A DNA stretch of 6,352 nucleotides from Bacteroidales bacterium (GCA_023230125.1 JALNXZ010000092.1:1-6352); one strand, 5' to 3'; counted from the first letter of the stretch, positions 1 through 6,201 are shown. The notes: generated by a model from the sequence alone, not told the origin. Program-made: numbers and translations.

Positions 1-10
1 TCAGTTTCAT
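1..10 (-). CDS. murE: Probable start of murE (UDP-MurNAc-tripeptide synthetase), truncated by the window edge
   Basis: Only three full codons are visible (ATG AAA CTG, Met-Lys-Leu). The call rests mostly on context: in Bacteroidales dcw clusters murE directly follows ftsI, and Bacteroidetes MurE proteins commonly open with a Met-Lys-Leu-like sequence before a Leu-rich helix. MurE adds the third amino acid of the peptidoglycan stem peptide in the cytoplasm. The gap to ftsI is about 120 bases, longer than the other gaps in this cluster, so another start or an inserted small gene cannot be excluded. Confidence 0.35.
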
Positions 11-52
11 ATGATAATAATTTTTTCGTTTAAGGTCATATGGAACTCACAT

Positions 53-76
53 GTCCAATTTATCATAAACTTGGAC
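53..76. other. Hairpin in the ftsI-murE gap
   Basis: GTCCAA (53-58) pairs with TTGGAC (71-76), and TTTA (59-62) pairs with TAAA (66-69). This gives a 10-base-pair stem with one bulged C at 70 and a three-base loop. On the minus strand, the direction of dcw transcription, no run of T follows, so it is not a standard intrinsic terminator there. It could be an RNA-processing or stability element between ftsI and murE. On the plus strand it is followed by GTTTTT, but no plus-strand gene ends there. The structure is directly visible; the role is unknown. Confidence 0.45.
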
Positions 77-131
77 GTTTTTACAAACATGTTCGTTTCA
101 TATATTAATCTTTCAATTTATTTTTAATCAT

Positions 132-2276
132 CTATTTCAGTACCAATCCAATATGCTGCCCTTGATGATAAAAAGAGCCTGCAGGAATTGATTGGCTGAC
201 CACCTTTCCTTTTCCATATATTGAAACATGGAGCCCGGAATTACCCAGCAAATATACAGCATCTCTAGCACCCATGTCTTTCACATCCGGAACAATCCAT
301 TTTCTGGTTTGTACAGAAGTCAGGAGTACCCCATTTTTATCCGTTTTTGATTTTACCCATTGTGTTTTTGAAGATGCATCCAATGAATAAGAGACATTCA
401 ATTGAGCCAACACTTCTTTTATACTTTTGAGTTTTCCAGACTTAAGAAACGGATATTCAATGGTTTCCGTCATATCTGATTTATCTGGAATCAAACGCAA
501 ATTTTGTGCATAGATTTTTTCGGCAACTTCACGAAAAACGCCACCTGCCTGTTTACCACCTGATGGAATCTCATTTTTGGGTTCCCTAATTACCACAATA
601 CAACTATATTTTGGCATATCAGTCGGAAAATAACCGCAAAATGAAACCTGATGTGTCTTTCCACCTTGCTGATAACCGGATACGCCTTTTGAAAGCTGAG
701 CCGTACCCGTCTTTCCGGCAATCGGAACAACTTGACTGCGAGCTCCTGATCCTGTACCATGGCCAACCACGCTGTCGAGCATCAGCCGAATCTGTGTCAA
801 GGTCTTATCAGAACATATTTTCTCGTTTAACACCTGTGTCTTGAATTTTTGAACAATATCTCCGTTACGCGAAAAAGCCTTGACAAAAAATGGACGAATC
901 AGTTTTCCATTATTTGCAATGGCATTATAAAATGCCAAAGTATAAATGGGCGGAATTTGCGTGACATAACCTATCGACATCCAGGGCAAGTCAGTTTTTG
1001 CCCAATATCGTTTAGAACCGACCGGATAGGGAATGAAAGGTCTTCCGGAACCTGGAATTTCCAGATTCATTGGTTTGTTCAATCCCATTCTATATAAACC
1101 ATCCACAAATCTGCAGGGTTGAGACCTATAATGCTTGTCAATTAATGTAGAAACTCCAATATTGGAAGAATACCATATACTTTTTTCGGCTGTAATGGTA
1201 TGATAACCACCGTGATTTGCATTATGGTCGGTCATATTCCTCCCATACATCACTTTTACACCATTACCTGTTTCAACAGAATCTTTCGGATGAACCATTC
1301 CATCCTCTAAAGCTACTATCATGGAAAAGGTCTTGAAAGTAGAACCTGGTTCACTTTCATCCGAAACGGCATAGTTTTGTGTCTCGTAATAATCTCCGGA
1401 AGAAGTCAGGCCAAGATTGCAAATTGCACGAACTTCGCCAGTTCCCACTTCCATCAGAACTACAGTGCCTGATGTAGCGTTTATCCGGCGCAATTCACGA
1501 CCCAAAGCTGTTTCTACAATATCTTGCATGCGAATATCAATGGTCGTCACCAAGTCAATACCATCTACCGGGTCTCTTTCATTCACACCCATGTATTTCC
1601 CGGCTACTTTTTGACGGACACAAACCCCGGGCTGACCTCTCAGTAAGGAGTCATAACGCAACTCAAGACCATTCTTTCCCCCTTTGTTAAAATCTCCATA
1701 GATGTCACCAATGGTTCGTGAGGCCAAAGACCCAAAAGGCTTTTGTCTTTGCAGGTATTTTTTTTCATACAATCCACTTTGATAACGTCCTTTTTTGAAC
1801 AAAGGAAATTTCTTGACAGCTTTCAGTCCCATATGAGAAACTTTTATTCTACTGATCAGATATTCTCTGCTCTGTTTCTTGTACCCCTTCAAGAGGTGTT
1901 GTCGGTATCCGCCAGAAGTCTTGTCTCCAAATTGCCGGGATAATTTTATACACAAAGGATTCAGATAGTGGAAAAATGTATCTTGATCTACAGCCTGGAA
2001 ATCCATATACAACGCATAATACGGCACGGTACTGGCCATCAGTTGGCCATCCCTAGATAGAATGTTACCCCGGTTTGAAGGGACAAGCACGTCTTCCATT
2101 TTTGATTTTTTACCTAAATCTCTCCAGGCTTTTCCCTCAACAAGCTGAACTTTCAGAATCGTACCAAAAATCAGCAGTATAGGAATAAAAAACAACAGCA
2201 CTATGACCGTGAAACGCCGGCGAATATCCTTGCGGACTTCCTCGCTAAAATTGTTGCTGTTTTTTTGTTCACTCAT
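132..2276 (-). CDS. ftsI: Septal peptidoglycan transpeptidase FtsI (PBP3-type) with C-terminal PASTA domain
   Basis: This is a 714-residue class B penicillin-binding protein that cross-links septal peptidoglycan in the divisome; in the known systems it works with FtsW and is activated through FtsQLB-type partners. The order is a short cytoplasmic tail, one membrane anchor (about 23-45), the PBP dimerisation domain with the RGNILSRDG motif (69-77), and the transpeptidase domain. All three catalytic motifs are present: STFK with nucleophile Ser312 and Lys315, SSN at 370-372, and KTGT at 522-525. A single PASTA domain fills about 659-714 (VPDVKDMGARDA to the end). The start is the ATG 21 bases after the ftsL stop, and it gives the expected short N-terminal tail. 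FtsI is distinguished from the elongation protein PBP2 by dcw context and the PASTA tail. Length and motifs are those of an intact gene. Confidence 0.95.
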   Translation of the reverse strand: MSEQKNSNNFSEEVRKDIRRRFTVIVLLFFIPILLIFGTILKVQLVEGKAWRDLGKKSKMEDVLVPSNRGNILSRDGQLMASTVPYYALYMDFQAVDQDTFFHYLNPLCIKLSRQFGDKTSGGYRQHLLKGYKKQSREYLISRIKVSHMGLKAVKKFPLFKKGRYQSGLYEKKYLQRQKPFGSLASRTIGDIYGDFNKGGKNGLELRYDSLLRGQPGVCVRQKVAGKYMGVNERDPVDGIDLVTTIDIRMQDIVETALGRELRRINATSGTVVLMEVGTGEVRAICNLGLTSSGDYYETQNYAVSDESEPGSTFKTFSMIVALEDGMVHPKDSVETGNGVKVMYGRNMTDHNANHGGYHTITAEKSIWYSSNIGVSTLIDKHYRSQPCRFVDGLYRMGLNKPMNLEIPGSGRPFIPYPVGSKRYWAKTDLPWMSIGYVTQIPPIYTLAFYNAIANNGKLIRPFFVKAFSRNGDIVQKFKTQVLNEKICSDKTLTQIRLMLDSVVGHGTGSGARSQVVPIAGKTGTAQLSKGVSGYQQGGKTHQVSFCGYFPTDMPKYSCIVVIREPKNEIPSGGKQAGGVFREVAEKIYAQNLRLIPDKSDMTETIEYPFLKSGKLKSIKEVLAQLNVSYSLDASSKTQWVKSKTDKNGVLLTSVQTRKWIVPDVKDMGARDAVYLLGNSGLHVSIYGKGKVVSQSIPAGSFYHQGQHIGLVLK

Positions 2277-2297
2277 AAGAATATCAAATCAAAAAAA

Positions 2298-2669
2298 TTA
2301 TTTCTCTGAAATCTTATATGGTGGGATGTTCGAATCCTCAAGATCCAGTCCTCTCTCTGTCACCATCTTACGCACATAAGACTGACGGCTTTCACGCATC
2401 AGTTGAGACGAAATGGTCAATGCTTCATATTTTACGTCAGTCAGTTCTTTCTGTAGGGTATCGATTTCTGATAGTTTCATGATGACCGCGTAATGGTTGC
2501 CGATATAAACGAAAATGCAAGCCACAATAAGCAGGATGAGTTTGATGTTTCTTCTCAAAGCATCTTTCGTCATGAAACTACCATCAAAGATTTCATTGAT
2601 AAAAGCCCTGTAAGATGATTTCTTCATCTTAGGTTTCATCTCTTTCTTTTTTATTGCACTCGACTCCAT
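2298..2669 (-). CDS. ftsL: FtsL-like divisome protein (Bacteroidetes type)
   Basis: This is a 123-residue single-pass membrane protein. It has a basic cytoplasmic N-terminus (about 1-42, rich in Lys and Arg), one hydrophobic segment (about 43-63), then a periplasmic helix with coiled-coil character (about 64-95, KLSEIDTLQKELTDVKYEA) and a short tail ending in a Pro-Pro-Tyr segment. This layout, and the place between rsmH and ftsI, are those of FtsL, which with FtsB and FtsQ activates FtsWI during septation. FtsL sequences diverge strongly, so the call depends on topology and synteny more than on conserved residues. The start lies 6 bases after the rsmH stop. A second in-frame Met at residue 11 is possible and would only shorten the basic tail. 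It is tightly packed between its neighbours, consistent with co-transcription. Confidence 0.88.
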   Translation of the reverse strand: MESSAIKKKEMKPKMKKSSYRAFINEIFDGSFMTKDALRRNIKLILLIVACIFVYIGNHYAVIMKLSEIDTLQKELTDVKYEALTISSQLMRESRQSYVRKMVTERGLDLEDSNIPPYKISEK

Positions 2670-2675
2670 CTGCTT

Positions 2676-3578
2676 TTACTTTTTTTCTGCAATACGTAAT
2701 TTTGCACTACGTGATCTCGGATTTCTTTCTTGTTCCTCTTCATCAGGTATAATAACCTTGTTATTGATCAGGCGGAATGGCGTTTGAAAATTCCCATAAA
2801 AATCCTGTTCACTCTTTCCTTCAAAATTGCCGGTCTTCATGAAATTCTTAACCAAACGGTCTTCCAGCGAATGATAGGTCATCACAACCAAACGACCTCC
2901 AGGCTTCAACACTTTGAGTGCTTGCAGAAGCATCATTTCCAAAGCTGTCATTTCCTGATTCACTTCTATACGAAGTGCTTGAAAGACTCGCGCCAAATCC
3001 TTTTTTTCTTTTTCCCGCCTAAAGAACGGTTTGATAATCTCCAGAAAAGAAGCAACTGTAGTGACAGGTACATTTGCCCTGGACTTAACCAAAGCCGAAG
3101 CTAGATGACGGGAATTTCTCAGTTCCCCGTATTTATAAAAAACATTTGCTAAATCTTCTTCAGAATAGGTATTTACTATATCTGCGGCATTCATGCCTGC
3201 CTTCTTGTTCATACGCATATCCAGGTTCCCTTCTTCAAAACGGAAAGAAAAGCCCCTTTCAGAATCATCAAAATGATGAGAAGATACTCCCAAATCAGCC
3301 AGAATGCCATCAATCTGATCAACGTCGTAGTATCTGAGAAAATTGGAAAGGTATCTGAAATTACTTCTGACAAAAACGAAACGGGAATCTACAGGTATAT
3401 TTTGTTCCGCATCTTCATCCTGATCAAAACCATAAAGTTTACCAGTAGTCAGGCGTGAAACGATTTCACGGGAATGGCCTCCACCACCAAAAGTAACATC
3501 CACGTAAGTTCCTTCCGGCTTGATATCCAAGCCATCAATACACGCATGCAGCAAAACCGGAATATGGTACTCACTCAT
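2676..3578 (-). CDS. rsmH: 16S rRNA (cytosine1402-N4)-methyltransferase RsmH (MraW)
   Basis: This 300-residue cytoplasmic SAM-dependent enzyme N4-methylates C1402 in the decoding centre of 16S rRNA. Family signatures run throughout: HIPVLL (5-10), the SAM-binding loop DVTFGGGGHS (27-36), FDQDEDA (51-57), DGILADLGVSS (90-100), GFSFR (109-113), LDMRM (119-123), FQALRIEVN (199-207), PGGRLVVMTYHSLEDRLVKNF (226-246, given in part as the HSLEDR core) and the C-terminal NPRSRSAKLR (286-295). Length is normal for the family. The ATG at 3578 places HIPVLL five residues in, as usual. It lies 44 bases downstream of mraZ, the invariant partner at the head of the dcw cluster, and 6 bases upstream of ftsL. 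Confidence 0.97.
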   Translation of the reverse strand: MSEYHIPVLLHACIDGLDIKPEGTYVDVTFGGGGHSREIVSRLTTGKLYGFDQDEDAEQNIPVDSRFVFVRSNFRYLSNFLRYYDVDQIDGILADLGVSSHHFDDSERGFSFRFEEGNLDMRMNKKAGMNAADIVNTYSEEDLANVFYKYGELRNSRHLASALVKSRANVPVTTVASFLEIIKPFFRREKEKKDLARVFQALRIEVNQEMTALEMMLLQALKVLKPGGRLVVMTYHSLEDRLVKNFMKTGNFEGKSEQDFYGNFQTPFRLINNKVIIPDEEEQERNPRSRSAKLRIAEKK

Positions 3579-3622
3579 TTTTATTTCACACTAATCAATT
3601 ATAGCAAAATACTTATAAAAAA

Positions 3623-4084
3623 TCATCGATTTATCTGCGTAGGTCCAGCCATCAATGTCTGCATCTTTTCCCTAAAAATTTCAGGTTCCACACGAGGTTT
3701 TTCCAAAGCGTCTTTCGGCCAGATTTCTATGGTATTGTCAACACCAAGGAAACGAACCTCCGATTCTATTCCTACAATATTTAACAAGTGTTTGGATATA
3801 AGTATGCGTCCGCTGGAATCAAGTTCCTCGACTTCGGCTTCCAACAAGAACTGACGATACATATCCTGTTCCTGAGGATCCCATTTGTTTAATTTAGAAC
3901 GCAGAAGTCCCAATTCCTCCTCCCAGACTGACTGCGGATAGACAGTAATGCAATCCTGAAAAACATCTTTACGCAGATAAAGCGTTTGCTGATTTTCTGC
4001 AACCAACACCTTACGAAAGATAGCCGGTATAAATACACGGTATTTCGTATCCAATTTAGCTTCAATGTTTCCTAAAAATCGCAT
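3623..4084 (-). CDS. mraZ: MraZ, transcriptional regulator of the dcw cluster
   Basis: This 153-residue protein has two SpoVT-AbrB-like (MraZ) repeats. Each carries the DxxxR signature: Asp12-Thr-Lys-Tyr-Arg16 in the first and Asp89-Ser-Ser-Gly-Arg93 in the second. MraZ proteins form ring-shaped oligomers and bind tandem boxes upstream of their own gene; in E. coli it represses the dcw cluster, while in mycoplasma it has been reported as an activator. The start is the ATG at 4084 (MRFLGNIEAK), the standard opening of Bacteroidetes MraZ. The frame stays open to 4171, but that extension is just translated operator DNA. Three matching boxes lie 49 bases upstream, so autoregulation is likely. The odd feature is Tyr15, where most MraZ proteins have Gly in the DxKGR motif; the second repeat keeps its Gly. 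Confidence 0.96.
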   Translation of the reverse strand: MRFLGNIEAKLDTKYRVFIPAIFRKVLVAENQQTLYLRKDVFQDCITVYPQSVWEEELGLLRSKLNKWDPQEQDMYRQFLLEAEVEELDSSGRILISKHLLNIVGIESEVRFLGVDNTIEIWPKDALEKPRVEPEIFREKMQTLMAGPTQINR

Positions 4085-4113
4085 GTTTGCGTAGTTATGC
4101 AAAAATCCAAAGA

Positions 4114-4121
4114 CAAAAATA
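4114..4121 (-). promoter_or_regulatory. Probable -7 element of the mraZ (dcw) promoter
   Basis: Read on the minus strand, this is TATTTTTG, a full match to the Bacteroidetes -7 consensus TAnnTTTG. It would place the transcript start near 4110 and leave a 5' leader of roughly 26 bases before the mraZ ATG. No good TTTG -33 element lies at the expected distance. That position is instead occupied by the MraZ boxes, which fits a promoter controlled by the bound regulator. The motif is short and the region is AT-rich, so a chance match is possible. Confidence 0.5.
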
Positions 4122-4132
4122 CATATTGCACA

Positions 4133-4159
4133 CCACTTTACCACACTTTTCCCCACTTT
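4133..4159 (-). promoter_or_regulatory. MraZ operator: three AAAGTG[G/T] boxes
   Basis: On the minus strand, reading toward mraZ, AAAGTGG (4159-4153), AAAGTGT (4149-4143) and AAAGTGG (4139-4133) are separated by exactly three bases each (GGA, GGT), giving a 10-base period, about one helical turn. From memory, this form, AAAGTG[T/G] with three-base spacers, is the MraZ box described in mycoplasmas, and it shares the GTGG/TGGG core with the E. coli repeats. The boxes end about 12 bases upstream of the -7 element, so they cover the -33 region. No fourth box in register is present on either side. Confidence 0.82.
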
Positions 4160-4160
4160 T

Positions 4161-4194
4161 TTTATCAACAAAAGAACTTAAATCTTTATCAACA
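4161..4194. repeat. Direct repeat TTTATCAACA, two copies at a 24-base period (DnaA-box-like)
   Basis: The 10-base word TTTATCAACA occurs at 4161-4170 and 4185-4194. Its last nine bases, TTATCAACA, differ by one base from the bacterial DnaA box TTATCCACA. A weaker inverted relative, TGTTGACAA, lies at 4252-4260. The repeats sit directly upstream of the MraZ boxes, so they could be binding sites for DnaA or another regulator of the dcw promoter. In such AT-rich DNA, chance cannot be excluded. Confidence 0.4.
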
Positions 4195-4215
4195 CCTTTT
4201 TAACTATTTATATAT

Positions 4216-4234
4216 CTATTTATCTGATAGATAG
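4216..4234. promoter_or_regulatory. 19-base dyad, candidate operator in the divergent control region
   Basis: CTATTTATCTGATAGATAG reads as two 9-base arms around a central T at 4225. Eight of nine positions are complementary and the ninth is a T-G mismatch. The left half, CTATTTAT, is also repeated directly at 4204-4211, 12 bases earlier. The dyad lies between the mraZ boxes and the rightward promoter, where a shared regulator could bind. No T-run follows on either strand, so it is not a terminator. No regulator is identifiable from the sequence. Confidence 0.35.
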
Positions 4235-4345
4235 GCTAATTATAAACACACTGTTGACAACTTTCATGTTCATCATCCAACTAGATATTTTGCAGGAATA
4301 TTTTTAAAGGTTTCAGCTATGAAAAAAGTGCTTTCTAACAAAATT

Positions 4346-4377
4346 GTTGGACGTTTATCAAAAAAAATATACTTTTG
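4346..4377 (+). promoter_or_regulatory. Promoter for the glsA-glsB pair
   Basis: The -7 element TACTTTTG (4370-4377) matches the Bacteroidetes consensus TAnnTTTG completely. A -33-like GTTG (4346-4349, one base from TTTG) lies 20 bases upstream, inside the usual 19-21-base spacing. The predicted transcript start near 4381 leaves a leader of about 30 bases before the ATG at 4411. This also rules out the in-frame TTG at 4375 as the start codon, because it lies within the -7 box. Confidence 0.7.
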
Positions 4378-4395
4378 TCAGTCTATAAATTCAAA

Positions 4396-4400
4396 AGAGG
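4396..4400 (+). promoter_or_regulatory. Ribosome-binding-site-like AGAGG for glsA
   Basis: This purine-rich AGAGG ends 10 bases before the ATG at 4411. Bacteroidetes genes often lack Shine-Dalgarno sequences, so its weight is modest, but it supports the 4411 start. Confidence 0.4.
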
Positions 4401-4410
4401 AAATATTAAG

Positions 4411-5241
4411 ATGAACCAATCTGATGCGCTGACAATCAACGTAAGGGAGATACTCCGCTCAAAAGCACCCAACACCAAGGTTCCTGGCTTTTTGGTAAAA
4501 TATTTGGAGAAAATTGTCCATCAGGATGAATTAAATCAATTCCTGAAAGAAAAAGGACATCTTTACGGTATAGATTTCGTCGAAGAATCGATGCGTTTTT
4601 TAGCTTTAACCATTCATACAGAAGGTTTGGACCAAATACCTGAAGGACGATACACCTTTGCCGGGACTCATCCTCTTGGTGGAATTGACGGCTTAAGTAC
4701 AGGTTTTGCAATTCATAACCGCTTTCCGGAACAGAGCGTCAAATTCCTTTCCAACGATCTCTTGTCAAGTCTAAATAATCTGATGCCATTGTTTATTCCA
4801 GTAAACAAGGTTGGTTCACAATCACAACAGCGCTCACTTCCGGAAAGGCTGAATGAAGCATACCAATCTGAAAGGCAAATGGTTATTTTCCCTGCAGGAA
4901 TATGTTCAAGACGCGTTAAAGGAAAAATCACAGAAATGCGTTGGACCAAATCTTTCATCACAAAATCCATTGAAACCCAACGAGACGTCGTTCCTGTTTA
5001 TTTTAAAGGACGCAATTCCAACTTTTTCTACAATTTTGCCAACTTGCGTACATTTCTTGGCATAAAGACCAACTTTGAGATGCTTTATTTGGCAGATGAG
5101 ATGTTCAAACAACGCGGTAGTACGTTTCATATTATTTTTGGCAAACCCATTCCTTATACCACCTTCAACAGCAGCCGCACGAACCAACAATGGGCAAACT
5201 GGGTTAGGGAACAATCGCTCCTTCTTGCAAAAAAGCATTAA
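4411..5241 (+). CDS. glsA: PlsC-like O-acyltransferase, probable glycine-lipid synthesis enzyme GlsA
   Basis: This 276-residue protein belongs to the lysophosphatidic-acid-acyltransferase-like superfamily. The catalytic block is AGTHPLGGIDG (84-94), with His87 as presumed base. Its Asp93 is six residues on, an HX5D spacing rather than the HX4D of classic PlsC. The second block is VIFPAGICSRR (158-168), matching the FPEG substrate-binding motif, and VVPVYFKG (193-200) matches the last conserved block. No clear membrane span is seen, so peripheral membrane association is likely. The paired GNAT gene 3 bases downstream points to the two-step synthesis of diacylated amino-acid lipids: GlsB N-acylates glycine with a 3-hydroxy fatty acid and GlsA esterifies the hydroxyl. 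I assign this by recall of the Bacteroides thetaiotaomicron glsB-glsA pair. An ornithine- or serine-glycine-lipid substrate remains possible. The start at 4411 is chosen because the longer TTG start overlaps the promoter. Confidence 0.82.
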   Translation: MNQSDALTINVREILRSKAPNTKVPGFLVKYLEKIVHQDELNQFLKEKGHLYGIDFVEESMRFLALTIHTEGLDQIPEGRYTFAGTHPLGGIDGLSTGFAIHNRFPEQSVKFLSNDLLSSLNNLMPLFIPVNKVGSQSQQRSLPERLNEAYQSERQMVIFPAGICSRRVKGKITEMRWTKSFITKSIETQRDVVPVYFKGRNSNFFYNFANLRTFLGIKTNFEMLYLADEMFKQRGSTFHIIFGKPIPYTTFNSSRTNQQWANWVREQSLLLAKKH

Positions 5242-5244
5242 ACA

Positions 5245-6201
5245 ATGGAAAAAATTATTGACCCCATCTCCAAAGATTTACTTAGAGCAGAGCTAACTAA
5301 AGAAAAGCTTCTGAGAACCACCAATAAGGCAAATAACGAGCTTTATGTCATCACCCACCAAAATGCGCCCAACACCATGCTTGAAATCGGGCGTCTGCGG
5401 GAAGAGGCGTATCGTTTTTCCGGCGGAGGTACAGGTAAGTCTACAGACATTGATACTTATGACACCATGGAAAACCCATACAAACAACTGATTGTGTGGA
5501 ATCCTGAAAAAGAAGAGATTATGGGTGGTTACAGGTACATCTACGGAAAGGATGTCAGGAGATTTGAGAACGGAAGACCCATGCTGTCTTCTTCACATCT
5601 TTTCGATTACTCAGATATTTTTATGGAAGATTTCCTTCCATACACCATTGAACTTGGGCGTTCTTTTGTAACTGTGGGATATCAATCTTCACTGGCAGGT
5701 TCCAAAGCTTTATTTATAATGGATAACCTTTGGGACGGACTTGGAGCTCTGATTGTGTTGTATCCCGATTTGAAGTATTTCTTTGGCAAGGTTACCATGT
5801 ACCCCAACTTCGGCGAAGAAGGTCGAAACATGATTTTATATTTCTTACATAAACATTTTCCGGATCCTGAGCGCATCGTATATCCCAGCCATCCGCTAAA
5901 AACCAACATGAACCTGTCAGCATTGAGCAAGCTCTTTTCCGGTGGAGACTTCAAGTCAAACTACAAGATTCTTAATACCCATGTCAGACAATTGAGCCGA
6001 AACATACCTCCATTGGTAAATGCTTATATGAATCTCTCACCAACCATGAGGGTCTTTGGAACTTGCATCAATGACGAGTTTGGGGATGTCGAAGAAACAG
6101 GCATCATGATCAATGTCGGTGAAATCTTCGAGGACAAGCGTAACAGGCACATTGCCACTTACATAGACCAACTCAAAGTCAAGGGTATCAGATTTGATTG
6201 A
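5245..6201 (+). CDS. glsB: GNAT-type N-acyltransferase (OlsB family), probable glycine-lipid synthesis enzyme GlsB
   Basis: This 318-residue protein resembles OlsB and haemolysin-like acyltransferases, which transfer a 3-hydroxyacyl chain from acyl carrier protein to the amino group of an amino acid. Visible landmarks are [12 protein letters not shown] (51-62), the acetyltransferase core strand [12 protein letters not shown] (90-101), the family signature ELGRSFV (136-142) and the C-terminal block [19 protein letters not shown] (254-272), followed by [11 protein letters not shown], which OlsB proteins keep in related form. It starts 3 bases after the glsA stop, so the two are surely one transcript and perhaps translationally coupled. 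In the pathway it acts first, making the N-acyl amino acid that the upstream O-acyltransferase completes. Glycine as substrate is inferred from Bacteroidetes precedent; the sequence alone does not exclude ornithine. The gene appears intact. Confidence 0.85.
   Translation: MEKIIDPISKDLLRAELTKEKLLRTTNKANNELYVITHQNAPNTMLEIGRLREEAYRFSGGGTGKSTDIDTYDTMENPYKQLIVWNPEKEEIMGGYRYIYGKDVRRFENGRPMLSSSHLFDYSDIFMEDFLPYTIELGRSFVTVGYQSSLAGSKALFIMDNLWDGLGALIVLYPDLKYFFGKVTMYPNFGEEGRNMILYFLHKHFPDPERIVYPSHPLKTNMNLSALSKLFSGGDFKSNYKILNTHVRQLSRNIPPLVNAYMNLSPTMRVFGTCINDEFGDVEETGIMINVGEIFEDKRNRHIATYIDQLKVKGIRFD

Noticed and set aside
53..82. Plus-strand intrinsic terminator (hairpin plus GTTTTT)
   Set aside because: No plus-strand gene ends upstream of it in the window, and the stem is AT-rich with a bulge. 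It is kept only as an unexplained hairpin.
2730..3104. 124-codon plus-strand frame antisense to rsmH
   Set aside because: The composition is a by-product of the rsmH codons (Phe, Leu and His rich) and no family signature is visible.
3598..3603. TATAAT on the minus strand between mraZ and rsmH as an internal promoter
   Set aside because: Bacteroidetes promoters use TAnnTTTG and not the E. coli -10, and no -33 element is in place. The 44-base gap fits operon transcription.
3474..3854. 126-codon plus-strand frame antisense to rsmH and mraZ
   Set aside because: It runs opposite two well-supported conserved genes, resembles no known protein, and has no promoter or ribosome site I can see.
4085..4171. 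29-codon N-terminal extension of mraZ starting at 4171
   Set aside because: It translates the MraZ boxes themselves (VGKSVVKW comes from the GTGG repeats) and crosses the -7 element. The family-standard start MRFLGNIEAK is at 4084.
4161..4260. Chromosomal replication origin
   Set aside because: Only two near-DnaA words and one weak inverted word are present. There is no dnaA or other origin-linked gene nearby, and the location is an ordinary promoter region.
4375..4410. 12-codon extension of glsA from a TTG at 4375
   Set aside because: The TTG is part of the predicted -7 element TACTTTTG, so it would not be in the transcript. The ATG at 4411 has a purine-rich stretch upstream.
4906..5238. 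110-codon minus-strand frame antisense to glsA
   Set aside because: It lies wholly inside glsA on the other strand, with no independent evidence of coding.
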